A stretch of DNA of 64,000 nt, from NCBI RefSeq assembly GCF_008801915.1, contig NZ_VZOV01000013.1:62001-126000 (forward strand). Direction: 5' to 3'. Shown here piece after piece: positions 36,527 through 45,654 of the stretch (its first letter is position 1; every line of letters begins with the position of its first letter). The translations under genes were made by a program, and so were the position numbers. The notes beneath the pieces are model-generated. The model worked only from the letters and a program-made list of their open reading frames with translations, did no database searches and was not told the origin of the DNA. The stretch comes from Cupriavidus gilardii (lineage in GTDB: Bacteria; Pseudomonadota; Gammaproteobacteria; Burkholderiales; Burkholderiaceae).

Positions 36527-36590
36527 GCCTGCCGGGAAGAAACCCGGACTCCGGCGCTCCGAAGAAGGCGCGTCGCTCGACGACGGCCGG

Positions 36591-37292
36591 CTACTCCGCC
36601 CGACTGCGCACGTAGTCGATATGCGCCTGCATCGCCGTGCGTGCCTCTTCCGGACGCCGCGCCAGGATCGCCGCGCACAGCGTGCGATGCTGCAGCAGCA
36701 GCTGGTCGGAGGCCTCGGCATCCTGCTCGCGCAGGCCGGTACCGTTGGTCGTGATGTGCTCGCGCAGCATGCCGATCACACTGGTATGCAGGTGCAGGAA
36801 CATCGTGTTGTGCGAGGCCAGCGCGATCGCCTCGTGCAGCTGGGCATCGGCGTCGGCCTCCGCCCGCTTGTCGTCGTGCTCGCGGGCGCGCTCCAACTGG
36901 TCCAACAGCGCGCGGATCCGCCGCAGGTCTTGCGTGTCGGCGCGCAGCGCGGCGAAATAGGCGGTGGCGCCTTCCAGCACGCGGCGAAACTCCAGGATGT
37001 CCTCGCGCAAGGCCGGATGATCGGCAACCAGCTGGCGCCACGGTGACGCAATGCCGCTGCGCAGCTGCTCGGTGACGAACACGCCGGCGCCGCGCCGGCT
37101 CTGCAGCAGGCCGCGCGCGGCGAGCCGCTGGGTCGCCTCGCGCACCGTGTTGCGTGCGACACCGTAGGTCTCGGCCAATACGCGCTCGGCCGGCAGCCGC
37201 GTGCCGGCCGGCCAGGTGCCGTCCAGCAGCGCGGTCTCGACCTTGCGCATCACCTCTTCCACCCGGCCGCGCTCGCGCATGCCTGCCGCCAT
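36591..37292 (-). CDS. lldR: GntR/FadR-family lactate-responsive regulator
   Basis: 233 residues: winged helix (LPAERVLAETYGVARNTVREATQRLAARGLLQSRRGAGVFV) and an all-helical FCD domain with His/Asp metal ligands (DAQLHEAIALASHN). AAAGGGAG precedes ATG 37292. It is divergent from lutACB, and an LldR-type palindrome lies between them, so control of lactate oxidation is likely; the name rests on this context and the operator. Confidence 0.82.
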   Translation of the reverse strand: MAAGMRERGRVEEVMRKVETALLDGTWPAGTRLPAERVLAETYGVARNTVREATQRLAARGLLQSRRGAGVFVTEQLRSGIASPWRQLVADHPALREDILEFRRVLEGATAYFAALRADTQDLRRIRALLDQLERAREHDDKRAEADADAQLHEAIALASHNTMFLHLHTSVIGMLREHITTNGTGLREQDAEASDQLLLQHRTLCAAILARRPEEARTAMQAHIDYVRSRAE

Positions 37293-37381
37293 CGTCTTCT
37301 CCCTTTGCATCGCCCCGTCACGTGCTGGCCCGCCGCCGGCTCGCCACCTCGCTCGCCGTCTGGTTCGCCAACCGGTTCGCC

Positions 37382-37398
37382 AACTGGTCCAACCAATT
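37382..37398. promoter_or_regulatory. LldR/FadR-type operator
   Basis: AACTGGTCCAACCAATT is a 17-bp near-perfect palindrome (arms AACTGGT/ACCAATT) that matches the FadR-subfamily pattern TNGTNNNACNA and resembles the AATTGGNNNNACCAATT class of LldR sites. It lies between lldR and lutA. Confidence 0.75.
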
Positions 37399-37574
37399 TG
37401 AACCTGGTCGCCGCAGCGGGAATTATGCCGCCGAAGCGGACGCGCCTTGCGGCGCCCGATCGGCCCCGGTCGCACCCATTGCGCCCCATCGCGCCCGCCA
37501 TCAGACGCATGACGACGTCCCCGACACCACGCATCGAGCCCGCCATCGCAGGCGGGCCATCTCCGGAGCGAGAC

Positions 37575-38441
37575 ATGATTCCGAGGCAATACCCCGAGGC
37601 CCCCGCGCAGGTGTACCTGTTCGCGACCTGCCTGGTCGACCTGTTCGTGCCGCAAGCCGGCCTGGATGCGGTCCGCCTGCTGGAGCGCGAAGGGTTGACC
37701 GTGCATTTCCCGCGCGGCCAGAGCTGCTGCGGGCAGCCGGCCTACAGCAGCGGCAACCCCGAGCAGGCCCGCGCCGTCGCGCGCGCCCAGCTCGATCTGT
37801 TCGCGCAACCGTGGCCGATCGTCGTGCCCTCGGGTTCCTGCGCCGGCATGATGCGCCATCACTGGCCCAGGCTGTTCGAGGACGATGCCGTGGCCGGGCC
37901 GAAGGCGCGCGCGCTGGCCGAGCGCGTGTTCGAGCTGAGCGAGTTCCTGCTGCGCGTGCTGAAGGTCCGCTATCCGGATGCCGCGCAGGCGGTGACGTCG
38001 ACGTCGGGATCTGTCAGGCCGGAGACCGTGGTGCTGCATACCTCCTGCGCGGCCCGCCGCGAAATGGGCACGCGCGTGCACGGCGTCGAACTGATCGACG
38101 CACTGCCCGGTGTCACACGGCTGGAACACGAGCGCGAATCCGAGTGCTGCGGTTTCGGCGGCACCTTCTCGCTGAAGCATCCGGACATTTCGGGGGCGAT
38201 GGTGCAGGACAAGGTCGCTTCCGCCTGTGCCACTGGCTGCGACACGCTGGTATCGGCCGATTGCGGCTGCCTGCTCAATATCGGCCATGCCGCGCGCCGG
38301 CAGGCGCTGGGGCTCAAGGTCGAGCATATGGCCACGTTCCTGTGGCGCCGTCTTGGCGGCCGGGACAACGGCAGCGACAACCGAGGCGATCGCAGCGGCC
38401 GCCAAGACGCTGCGACGATCGGCACGGAGACACAGCGATGA
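37575..38441 (+). CDS. lutA: Lactate utilisation protein A (Cys-rich CCG-domain subunit)
   Basis: 288 residues with two CCG-type domains: SCCGQPAYSSGN and HTSCAARREMG...SECCGFGGTFSLKHPDIS...DCGCLLNIGHAARR. Part of the LutABC iron-sulfur L-lactate oxidase complex. ATG 37575 has GGAG 7 bases upstream; the long in-frame upstream extension is intergenic. The stop overlaps the lutC ATG (ATGA). Confidence 0.88.
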   Translation: MIPRQYPEAPAQVYLFATCLVDLFVPQAGLDAVRLLEREGLTVHFPRGQSCCGQPAYSSGNPEQARAVARAQLDLFAQPWPIVVPSGSCAGMMRHHWPRLFEDDAVAGPKARALAERVFELSEFLLRVLKVRYPDAAQAVTSTSGSVRPETVVLHTSCAARREMGTRVHGVELIDALPGVTRLEHERESECCGFGGTFSLKHPDISGAMVQDKVASACATGCDTLVSADCGCLLNIGHAARRQALGLKVEHMATFLWRRLGGRDNGSDNRGDRSGRQDAATIGTETQR

Positions 38442-39196
38442 TCGCCGACGACGCCCGCACCCGCATTCTCGAACGGCTGCGCGCCGCCGCGCCGAACGCC
38501 GCCGACGGCCTCGACGCGGCGCCAACGCTGAGCCGGCGCATCGACGCGCATTTCGACGGCCGGCGCGCGATGTACGCGCCCGCGGACGGTGCCACGCTTG
38601 CGGACGCGATGCAGGCCGCCCTGCAGGCGGCGCACGCCGAAGTCTGGCGAACCGACGAGGCCGGCTGGCCCGCGCTGCTGGCAGAGCGCCTCGCCGCCGA
38701 CGGCGTGCGCCGCCTGCTGTTCGATACGGAGGGCTCCGAAGGCGCTGTGCTGTCGCGCACCCTGCCTTCCACCGTGGAAGCCATCGCTTACCGGCGTCCC
38801 ATCGAAGACTGGAAACGCGAGCTGTTCGACACGATCGACGCCGGCTTCACGGTGGCGCGCTCGGGCATCGCCGCCACCGGCACGCTGGTGCTGGTGCCGG
38901 ACGCGCGCGCGCCGCGCACGGTCTCGCTGGTCCCGCCGCTGCACGTGGCGCTGGTCTACACCGACACGCTGCATGCCGACCTGCACTCGGCGATGCGCGC
39001 CGCGCGTTGGCAGGAAGGCATGCCGACCAATCTGGTGCTGGTCTCCGGCCCGTCGAAGACCTCGGACATCCAGCAGACGCTGGCCTATGGCGCGCATGGT
39101 CCGCGCCGGCTGTGGGTGCTGATCGTCGAGCGCGGCGGCAGCACCGCATCGCCGGCAATACAAGCGTCGGCACCGACATCGGGAGAACCGCTATGA
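38438..39196 (+). CDS. lutC: Lactate utilisation protein C (LUD domain)
   Basis: 252 residues of the LUD (YkgG/LutC) family: RRPIEDWKRELFDTIDAGFTVARSGIAATGTLVLVPD and SGPSKTSDIQQTLAYGAHGPRRLWVLIVE. Third component of the lactate oxidase. It is placed between lutA and lutB (order A-C-B) with 4-base overlaps on both sides, indicating tight coupling. Confidence 0.88.
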   Translation: MIADDARTRILERLRAAAPNAADGLDAAPTLSRRIDAHFDGRRAMYAPADGATLADAMQAALQAAHAEVWRTDEAGWPALLAERLAADGVRRLLFDTEGSEGAVLSRTLPSTVEAIAYRRPIEDWKRELFDTIDAGFTVARSGIAATGTLVLVPDARAPRTVSLVPPLHVALVYTDTLHADLHSAMRAARWQEGMPTNLVLVSGPSKTSDIQQTLAYGAHGPRRLWVLIVERGGSTASPAIQASAPTSGEPL

Positions 39197-40638
39197 GCGC
39201 GGCCCCGATGCATTTCGTGCCCTCCGCCGACTTCAAGGCGCGGGCGCGCGCGGCGCTGGACGATCCCAAGCTGCGCAGCAGCTTCCGCGGCGCGATGGAC
39301 TTCCTGCAGAACAAGCGCGCGATCCAGTTTCCGGACGGCGACGAGCTGCAGGCCTTGCGCGACCTCGGCGAGGCGGTGCGCCAGCATGCGCTGGCGCATC
39401 TGCCGCAGCTGCTGGAGCAACTGGAGGCGAAACTGACCGAGGCCGGCGTGCAGGTCCATTGGGCGCAGACGCCAGACGAGGCCAACGCGATCATCGCGGG
39501 CATTGCCGAGCGTCACGGCGCGCGCAGCGTGATCAAGGGCAAGTCGATGGCCAGCGAGGAGATCGCGCTGAACCATTACCTGGCCGAGCGCGGCATCCGC
39601 AGCCTCGAATCGGACATGGGCGAGTACATCGTCCAGCTGGCCGGCGAGGGGCCCTCGCATATCGTGATGCCGGCGATCCACAAGACTCGTGGCGATATCG
39701 CCGCGCTGTTCGAGCAGCATATCCCCGACACGCCTTACACCGAGGACGTCGACACGCTGATCCAGACCGGCCGGCGCGCGCTGCGGCACGCCTTCGTCGA
39801 GGCCGATATCGGCCTGTCCGGCGTCAACTTCGCCGCCGCCGACACCGGCACGCTGTGGCTGGTCGAGAACGAGGGCAACGGCCGGCTGTCGACCACCGTG
39901 CCGCCGGTGCATATCGCGATCATGGGCATCGAGAAGGTGGTCGCGAGCCTGGACCATATCGTGCCCCTCGCCACGCTGCTGACGCGCTCGGCCACGGGCC
40001 AGGCGATCACCACCTATTTCAACCTGATCACCGGTCCACGCCGGGTGGGCGAGCTCGACGGTCCGCGCGAGATGCACGTGGTGCTGCTCGACAACGGCCG
40101 GACGCAGGCCTATGCCGACGCGCAACTGCGCGCGACGCTGCAGTGCATCCGCTGCGGCGCGTGCATGAACCACTGCCCGGTCTATACCCGTATCGGCGGA
40201 CACGCCTATGGCACCACCTATCCGGGTCCGATCGGCAAGATCATCTCGCCGCATCTGCTGGGACTCGACGCCACCGCCGATCTGCCCACTGCGTCGAGCC
40301 TGTGCGGCGCCTGCGGCGAGGTCTGCCCGGTCCGGATCCCGATTCCGCAGCTGCTGATCCGGCTGCGCACCGAGGCCAACCGCAATCCCGACGAGGCGGT
40401 ACAGCATCCCCTGCGCGGCCAGGGCGCGCGCTACAGCCGCGGCGAACAGCTGATCTGGCGTTTCTGGCGCGGCGCGTTCGCGCATCCGCGCCTGTACCGG
40501 CTGTTCCGCTGGGCCGCGACGCGGCTGCGCGCGTTCACGCCATCGCGGCAGATGGGGTGGACCGACCATCGAGAGCCCTTGCGGCCGGCGGCCCGCAGCC
40601 TCGCCGACCTGCTGCGCGAGCGCGGACAACCGGAATAG
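39193..40638 (+). CDS. lutB: Lactate utilisation protein B (LUD plus 4Fe-4S domains)
   Basis: 481 residues: N-terminal LUD domain (VIKGKSMASEEIALNHYL, AADTGTLWLVENEGNGRLST) and a ferredoxin-like region with two clusters, CIRCGACMNHCPVY and CGACGEVCPVRIP, then a C-terminal helical tail. It carries electrons in the LutABC L-lactate dehydrogenase. The start overlaps lutC by 4 bases. Confidence 0.9.
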   Translation: MSAAPMHFVPSADFKARARAALDDPKLRSSFRGAMDFLQNKRAIQFPDGDELQALRDLGEAVRQHALAHLPQLLEQLEAKLTEAGVQVHWAQTPDEANAIIAGIAERHGARSVIKGKSMASEEIALNHYLAERGIRSLESDMGEYIVQLAGEGPSHIVMPAIHKTRGDIAALFEQHIPDTPYTEDVDTLIQTGRRALRHAFVEADIGLSGVNFAAADTGTLWLVENEGNGRLSTTVPPVHIAIMGIEKVVASLDHIVPLATLLTRSATGQAITTYFNLITGPRRVGELDGPREMHVVLLDNGRTQAYADAQLRATLQCIRCGACMNHCPVYTRIGGHAYGTTYPGPIGKIISPHLLGLDATADLPTASSLCGACGEVCPVRIPIPQLLIRLRTEANRNPDEAVQHPLRGQGARYSRGEQLIWRFWRGAFAHPRLYRLFRWAATRLRAFTPSRQMGWTDHREPLRPAARSLADLLRERGQPE

Positions 40639-40664
40639 CAAACGCCCTGCCCACCAACGTCTGT

Positions 40665-40732
40665 CGTCCCCGCGCAGGCGGGGATCCAGCGGCTCCCGAA
40701 GACGCTGGATTCGCGCGCTCGCGGGAACGACG
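40665..40732. repeat. Dispersed palindromic repeat, copy B
   Basis: A long imperfect inverted repeat: CGTCCCCGCGCAGGCGGGGATCCAGCG region (40665-40691) against CGCTGGATTCGCGCGCTCGCGGGAACGACG (40703-40732). Its right half matches copy A at 17578-17611. It lies between lutB and lldP and may form a strong RNA hairpin. Confidence 0.75.
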
Positions 40733-40812
40733 CGGTGGTGACCGGAACGTGCTCGGCCCCTTCGCCAAATCCATTTCCCTTTCTAGACTCGCATCCCTCG
40801 GAGGAGACCGAT

Positions 40813-42543
40813 ATGCAAACCTGGCAACAGGTCTATATGCCGCTGGGCAGCCTGTGGCTGTCCTCGCTGGCCGCCGCCATTCCCATCCTGTTCTTCTTCG
40901 TCGCGCTGGCGCTGCTGCGCATGAAGGGCCATGTGGCCGCCGCGATCACGCTGGCGCTCGCGCTGGCCGTGGCCATCGCCGGGTACGGCATGCCGGTGCC
41001 GCAGGCGCTCGCCTCGGCCGGCTACGGCTTTCTGTACGGCCTGTGGCCGATCGCCTGGATCATCGTCACCGCGGTGTTCCTGTACAAGATCGTCGTCAAG
41101 ACAGGCCAGTTCGACGTGATTCGCGCCTCGGTGCTGGCGATCACCGACGACCAGCGCCTGCAGGTGCTGCTGATCGGCTTTGCCTTCGGCGCCTTCCTCG
41201 AGGGCGCGGCCGGTTTTGGCGCGCCGGTGGCGATCACCGCGGCGCTGCTGGTGGGCCTGGGCTTCAATCCGCTCTATGCCGCGGGGCTGTGCCTGATCGC
41301 CAATACCGCACCGGTGGCCTTCGGCGCGATGGGCATTCCCATCATCGTGGCCGGACAGGTGACCGGCATCGACCCGTTTCATATCGGGGCGATGGCCGGC
41401 CGGCAATTGCCGCTGCTGTCGCTGGCCGTGCCGTTCTGGCTGGTGTTCATGATGGACGGCGTCAAGGGCGTACGCGAGACCTGGCCCGCCGCGCTGGTCA
41501 CCGGCGGCAGCTTCGCCGTGACCCAGTACTTCACCGCCAACCATATCGGGCCGGAACTGCCCGACATCACCTCGGCGCTGGTCAGCCTCGTTTCGCTGTC
41601 GGCGTTCCTGAAGGTATGGCAACCGCGCAGCGCCGCACGCGCGGCCGGTGCATCGCTGCGTGCCGGCCACGGCGGCGCCGCGGCGCTGGGCGGCTTCGGC
41701 GATATGGGCGGTTTCCCGACGATCGGCGCCAAGGATCCGCGCAACCAGCGCAAGGCGTCGCCGTACACGCTCGCGCAAACCATCCGCGCCTGGGCGCCGT
41801 TCGGCATCCTGACGGCGATCGTCACGGTCTGGAGCCTGCAACTGTTCAAGGCGCTGTTCGCGCCGGGCGGCGCGCTGGCGGACACGGTGCTGAAGTTTTC
41901 GGTGCCCTGGCTCGACAAGCTGGTCATCAAGACCGCGCCGATCGTCGCCGAGCCCAAGGCCTATGACGCCGTGCTGAAGATCGACCTGCTGTCCGCGGTC
42001 GGCACCGCAATCCTATTGACCGCGCTGATCTCGGCCGTGCTGCTGCGCATGTCGCCGCGCACGCTGCTGGCGACCTTCGGCGAGACGCTGCTCGAGCTGC
42101 GCCGGCCCATCCTGTCGATCGGGCTGGTACTGGCATTCGCCTTCGTCGCCAACTACTCGGGCATGTCGTCGACGCTCGCGCTGCTGCTGGCCGGCACCGG
42201 CGCGGCCTTCCCCTTCTTCTCGCCGTTCCTCGGCTGGCTCGGCGTCTTCCTGACCGGCTCCGATACCTCGTCGAACGCGCTGTTCTGCTCGCTGCAGAGC
42301 ACGACCGCGCATCAGATCGGCGTCTCGGACACGCTGCTGGTGGCCGCCAATACCACCGGCGGCGTGACCGGCAAGATGATCTCGCCGCAGTCGATCGCGG
42401 TGGCCTGTGCGGCAACCGGACTGGTCGGCCGCGAGTCGGAGCTGTTCCGCTTCACGGTCAAGCACAGCCTGCTGTTCGCGGTGATCGTCGGGATCATCAC
42501 GATGGTGCAGGCGTATTGGCTGACGGGGATGATTCCGGGTTGA
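40813..42543 (+). CDS. lldP: L-lactate permease
   Basis: 576 residues, about 12-14 membrane helices, with family signatures [25 protein letters not shown] and [14 protein letters not shown] in the N-terminal half and [24 protein letters not shown] in the C-terminal half. It imports lactate/glycolate with protons. GGAGGAGA precedes ATG 40813. It follows lutB by 174 bp across a palindromic repeat, and so may have its own promoter. Confidence 0.93.
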   Translation: MQTWQQVYMPLGSLWLSSLAAAIPILFFFVALALLRMKGHVAAAITLALALAVAIAGYGMPVPQALASAGYGFLYGLWPIAWIIVTAVFLYKIVVKTGQFDVIRASVLAITDDQRLQVLLIGFAFGAFLEGAAGFGAPVAITAALLVGLGFNPLYAAGLCLIANTAPVAFGAMGIPIIVAGQVTGIDPFHIGAMAGRQLPLLSLAVPFWLVFMMDGVKGVRETWPAALVTGGSFAVTQYFTANHIGPELPDITSALVSLVSLSAFLKVWQPRSAARAAGASLRAGHGGAAALGGFGDMGGFPTIGAKDPRNQRKASPYTLAQTIRAWAPFGILTAIVTVWSLQLFKALFAPGGALADTVLKFSVPWLDKLVIKTAPIVAEPKAYDAVLKIDLLSAVGTAILLTALISAVLLRMSPRTLLATFGETLLELRRPILSIGLVLAFAFVANYSGMSSTLALLLAGTGAAFPFFSPFLGWLGVFLTGSDTSSNALFCSLQSTTAHQIGVSDTLLVAANTTGGVTGKMISPQSIAVACAATGLVGRESELFRFTVKHSLLFAVIVGIITMVQAYWLTGMIPG

Positions 42544-42756
42544 TCGCCAGGCGAGCGCGGGGCGTCGCGCCAGCGAAGGGAATGTGTCGGGATCGTGTGC
42601 ACGCTCTTCGATGGACGTCGGAAAAAAGCGAAAGCCGGGCAAATCCTGAGGTGGGATAGTGCGGCATCAGTCGAGTGGTGTGGCGGCAAGGACGTTGATC
42701 CTTGTCCCACGCCTCGCCGACCGATGCCGCCCTTCTTATCTCGATGGACGAAGACC

Positions 42757-43209
42757 ATGATCACCACCCCGGACCCGAACGTTACCGATCACGATGCGAT
42801 GCAAGCCGCCCCTCCTCGCCCCAAGCCCCATCGACGCCGCGACGACGCGCTGTCCCGACACGACGCGCTTCAACTGATCCGCAAGCAGGTGGGGGTAATC
42901 ATTCCCCCGTGGGGCGTGTTCTCGTCCGTCGGCAGTGGGATCGCGATCGTCATCTCGGTGATGAGCTTCCAAAGCTCCAACATGCAAGACAAGGTCGACA
43001 AGAACACCGCACCGTTGCAGGCCCAGCTTATCGAAATGGACAAGCGGCTGACGGGCCGGCTCGATGCGGTCGACAAGAGGCTGGATCGCTTCGGCGCCAG
43101 ACTTGACGCAGTGGAAGGCCGGCTTGGCGCCCTCGAGGTTCGAGTTGGCGCAATCGATATGCGCCTCCAACAAGTGGACGCCAAGCTTGACCGCCTGCTC
43201 AGCAAATAG
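42757..43209 (+). CDS. Hypothetical membrane-anchored coiled-coil protein
   Basis: About 150 residues: a charged N terminus, one hydrophobic segment (GVFSSVGSGIAIVISVMSF, residues about 50-70), then heptad-like repeats (KRLTGRLDAVDKRLDRFGARLDAVEGRL and so on) predicted as a long coiled coil to the end. It resembles hemolysin-XhlA-like or phage-holin-associated coiled coils only in layout. The start is uncertain: ATG 42757, or 42724 in the same frame; ribosome sites are poor. It is convergent with the M24 gene. Function unknown. Confidence 0.6.
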   Translation: MITTPDPNVTDHDAMQAAPPRPKPHRRRDDALSRHDALQLIRKQVGVIIPPWGVFSSVGSGIAIVISVMSFQSSNMQDKVDKNTAPLQAQLIEMDKRLTGRLDAVDKRLDRFGARLDAVEGRLGALEVRVGAIDMRLQQVDAKLDRLLSK

Positions 43210-43261
43210 GTGCCTCGGGCCATTCGCATGACGGCGGATGGCCCAATCCTCCCGCGTTTCG

Positions 43262-44452
43262 CTACTCCACCGTCGCGTAAGCCAACGTCTTCGGCGTCTT
43301 GACGATGACCTCCGGCCGCTCGCCCACGATCACCGTGTCGTCCAGCCGGAAGCCGCCGAGTCCGTAGACATAAAGACCTGGCTCGGCGGAATACACCTCC
43401 CCCGCCAGCAGCGGCCGCGTATTGAACGCCATGTCCTCCGGATACTCATGCAGCATCAGGCCAACGGCATGGCCGGTCCGGTGAAAGACGTATTGCGCGC
43501 AGTCGGCCCGCTCGATCACCTGCAATGCCGCGGCATCCATGTCGCAAACGCGTTTGCCGAGCACCGCCGCCTCGACCGCGGCATCGGTGGCTTCGGCCGC
43601 GACGGAATACAGGCGCGCCTGCTGGTCCGTCGGCTTGCCGCAGAACCACGTCCGTTCGTTCTCGACGTACAGCCCATTCAAACGCGGCAGCACCAGGTTG
43701 ACGATGGTGTCGCCCGGGGAAATGCGTGCGCCGCAGGCGGCGCCGTCGCCGTGCGGTGAGGCGGAGGCGGGGCCGGACAGCGTCCAGCACTTCAGGATGT
43801 CGAAGTCCTCGCCGGGGAAGCGGCGCGCGGCTTCCTCGACCATCAGGGCCGCCATCGCGTGATCGAGTTCCTGGACCAGCCGGCCCGCGCGGATGTTCTC
43901 ACGGTAGCGATCCTGCACCCAGTCGGTCAGCGCCCCGAGTTCGCGCATGACCTGCAATTCCTCGGGATGCTTGACCCAACGCAGGCCTCGCATGTCCCTC
44001 ATGGCCGGCCGCAGCGTCAGCTCGGGCAGATAGCGCTGCGCCGCCGTCAGGATGGGGTGTGCGACATCGACGGCGATACGCGACATGCCAAGCCCCTTCT
44101 CGGCCAGTAGCCCGGCGACGACCTCGGGCAACTGCGGCACCAGCGGCAGGCGATTGGAAACGCGTGGGTGCTCGGCGTAATAGGTGATATCCGACAACCA
44201 CACCTTCCCCTTTTCGGTGGCGAAGCGCATATGGTTGGTCGACAGCTCATTCATCACCGCAAAGGTGTCGCCGTTGCGCGGAACGACGACGAACACCGGC
44301 CGTTCCCAGGGCCATACGTCCAGCTGGAAGTTGGTCGCGAATTGAAAGAAGTCGGGCGTGCCGAAGACCAGCGCATCGACGCGCAGCCGGTCCATCAGCT
44401 TGCGCATCGACGCGAGTCGGTATTCGTGGACGGCTTTTGTCAGATGGGGCAT
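43262..44452 (-). CDS. M24-family creatinase/prolidase-like protein with altered metal site
   Basis: 396 residues with an N-terminal creatinase domain and a C-terminal pita-bread fold. The two metal Asp positions of aminopeptidases are changed (GDTIVNLVLPRLNGLYVENERTW instead of D...D), while His (HRTGHAVGLMLHEYP) and Glu (SAEPGLYVYGLGGFRLDD) positions remain. This resembles creatinase or DddP-like members that do not act as dinuclear peptidases. It is 7 bp downstream of a Bug receptor gene, so the substrate is probably what that receptor imports. Confidence 0.85.
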   Translation of the reverse strand: MPHLTKAVHEYRLASMRKLMDRLRVDALVFGTPDFFQFATNFQLDVWPWERPVFVVVPRNGDTFAVMNELSTNHMRFATEKGKVWLSDITYYAEHPRVSNRLPLVPQLPEVVAGLLAEKGLGMSRIAVDVAHPILTAAQRYLPELTLRPAMRDMRGLRWVKHPEELQVMRELGALTDWVQDRYRENIRAGRLVQELDHAMAALMVEEAARRFPGEDFDILKCWTLSGPASASPHGDGAACGARISPGDTIVNLVLPRLNGLYVENERTWFCGKPTDQQARLYSVAAEATDAAVEAAVLGKRVCDMDAAALQVIERADCAQYVFHRTGHAVGLMLHEYPEDMAFNTRPLLAGEVYSAEPGLYVYGLGGFRLDDTVIVGERPEVIVKTPKTLAYATVE

Positions 44453-44459
44453 GGCGGTG

Positions 44460-45428
44460 TCAGAGAGAAATGCCGAGTTTGCGGATGATCGGACCCCAGG
44501 CTTCGGAGTCGCGCTTCATGTAGCGCTCGACCTCCGTTGAGGGTCCCTTGATCGGTTCGAGGAACTGGAAGGCCAGCTTCTCCTTCAATTGCGGGTCGTC
44601 CAGTGCCTGATTGATGTCGGCGTTGATCTTTTGCACCAGCGCCGCCGGCGTGCCGATCTTGGCGACGATGGCGTACCAGCCCGGCACCGCGACGTCATAG
44701 CCCAGCTCCTTGAAGGTCGGCACACTGGGCAACGCGGCGAGCCGCTTGTCACCGGTCACGGCGAGCGGCACCAGCTTGTGTCCGACGATGTTTGCGTGCA
44801 CGCCGGCCACCACGTTCATCATCACCGGGGTCTGGCCGTTCATCAGGCTGGTGGCGCCGCCCGGCCCATTGAACGGGACGTGCTGCAGCTTGATTCCCAC
44901 CTTTTCGGCGACCAGTTCCATTGCCAGATGCGTGGAATTGCCGACGCCGCCCGACGCGAAGCTGATCTCGCCGGGACGCGCCTTCGCCACCTGCACGAAC
45001 TCCTGCAAGGTCTTGACCTTCAGCGACGGCGCCGCGACGAAGACGAACGGCGAGTTCGCCAGCATGGCAACGCCCACCAGATCCTTCGACGGGTTGTACG
45101 GCAGCTTCGGATACAGATGCGGGTTGAAGCTCAGGTTCGACACGCCGGCAAAGAACAGCGTGTAGCCGTCGGCGGGTTGCGACAGCACGTAGTTGATTGC
45201 CAGCGCGCCGTTGGCGCCGGGCTTGTTTTCCACCACCACCGCCTGCTTCCACGCCTGTCCCAGTCGTTCGGCCAGCGCCCGGGCCAGCACGTCGTTACCC
45301 GTGCCGCCTGCCTGGGGCACCACCAGCCTGACCGGCCTCGAGGGATAGTTTTCCGCCTGCGCGATACCGGGCAGCGTGGCGGCCAGCACTGCGCCCGCAG
45401 TCCAGCCCAAAAGTGTTCGCCGTTTCAT
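44460..45428 (-). CDS. Bug-family receptor
   Basis: 322 residues with signal peptide (MKRRTLLGWTAGAVLAATLPGIAQA, with an RR that is not clearly Tat) and Bug motifs YPSRPVRLVVPQAGGTGNDVLAR, VENKPGANGAL, ADGYTL, VPFNGPGGATSLMN. ATG 45428 or GTG 45440 could be used. Co-transcribed with the M24 gene 7 bp downstream. A TetR-type operator lies about 80 bp upstream. Ligand unknown. Confidence 0.9.
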   Translation of the reverse strand: MKRRTLLGWTAGAVLAATLPGIAQAENYPSRPVRLVVPQAGGTGNDVLARALAERLGQAWKQAVVVENKPGANGALAINYVLSQPADGYTLFFAGVSNLSFNPHLYPKLPYNPSKDLVGVAMLANSPFVFVAAPSLKVKTLQEFVQVAKARPGEISFASGGVGNSTHLAMELVAEKVGIKLQHVPFNGPGGATSLMNGQTPVMMNVVAGVHANIVGHKLVPLAVTGDKRLAALPSVPTFKELGYDVAVPGWYAIVAKIGTPAALVQKINADINQALDDPQLKEKLAFQFLEPIKGPSTEVERYMKRDSEAWGPIIRKLGISL

Positions 45429-45508
45429 TCCTGCACTCACCGTTTCGTCGATTCGTCCCGCTTGGGATGTCCTTCGGCCGCCTCAGCGGATGGCCGAATC
45501 GAGATGGA

Positions 45509-45526
45509 ATGTACCATGTGGTACAT
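45509..45526. promoter_or_regulatory. TetR-type operator upstream of the Bug-M24 operon
   Basis: ATGTACCA-TG-TGGTACAT is a perfect 18-bp inverted repeat (8-bp arms, 2-bp spacer). It lies between the TetR gene (same strand, upstream) and the receptor gene, so it is the likely binding site of the neighbouring TetR protein. Confidence 0.75.
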
Positions 45527-45567
45527 CGATCGGTGTAGCGAGGGTATACGCGAAGGATCGCGCGAAC

Positions 45568-45597
45568 AATCGCGAAAGAATCGCGAAAGAATCGCGT
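45568..45597. repeat. Short 11-bp tandem repeat
   Basis: AATCGCGAAAG is repeated twice, followed by a partial third copy (AATCGCG), in the gap between the TetR operator and the TetR stop codon. Confidence 0.75.
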
Positions 45598-45654
45598 GGA
45601 TGACAGCGCGAACTCAGCGGCTGGAATGCAGGGAAAGCAAGGGTAATCGGCGGA

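Noticed and set aside
37293..38525. Extension of the GntR frame upstream
   Set aside because: It runs antisense through lutA; ATG 37292 has a good ribosome site and matches the family start.
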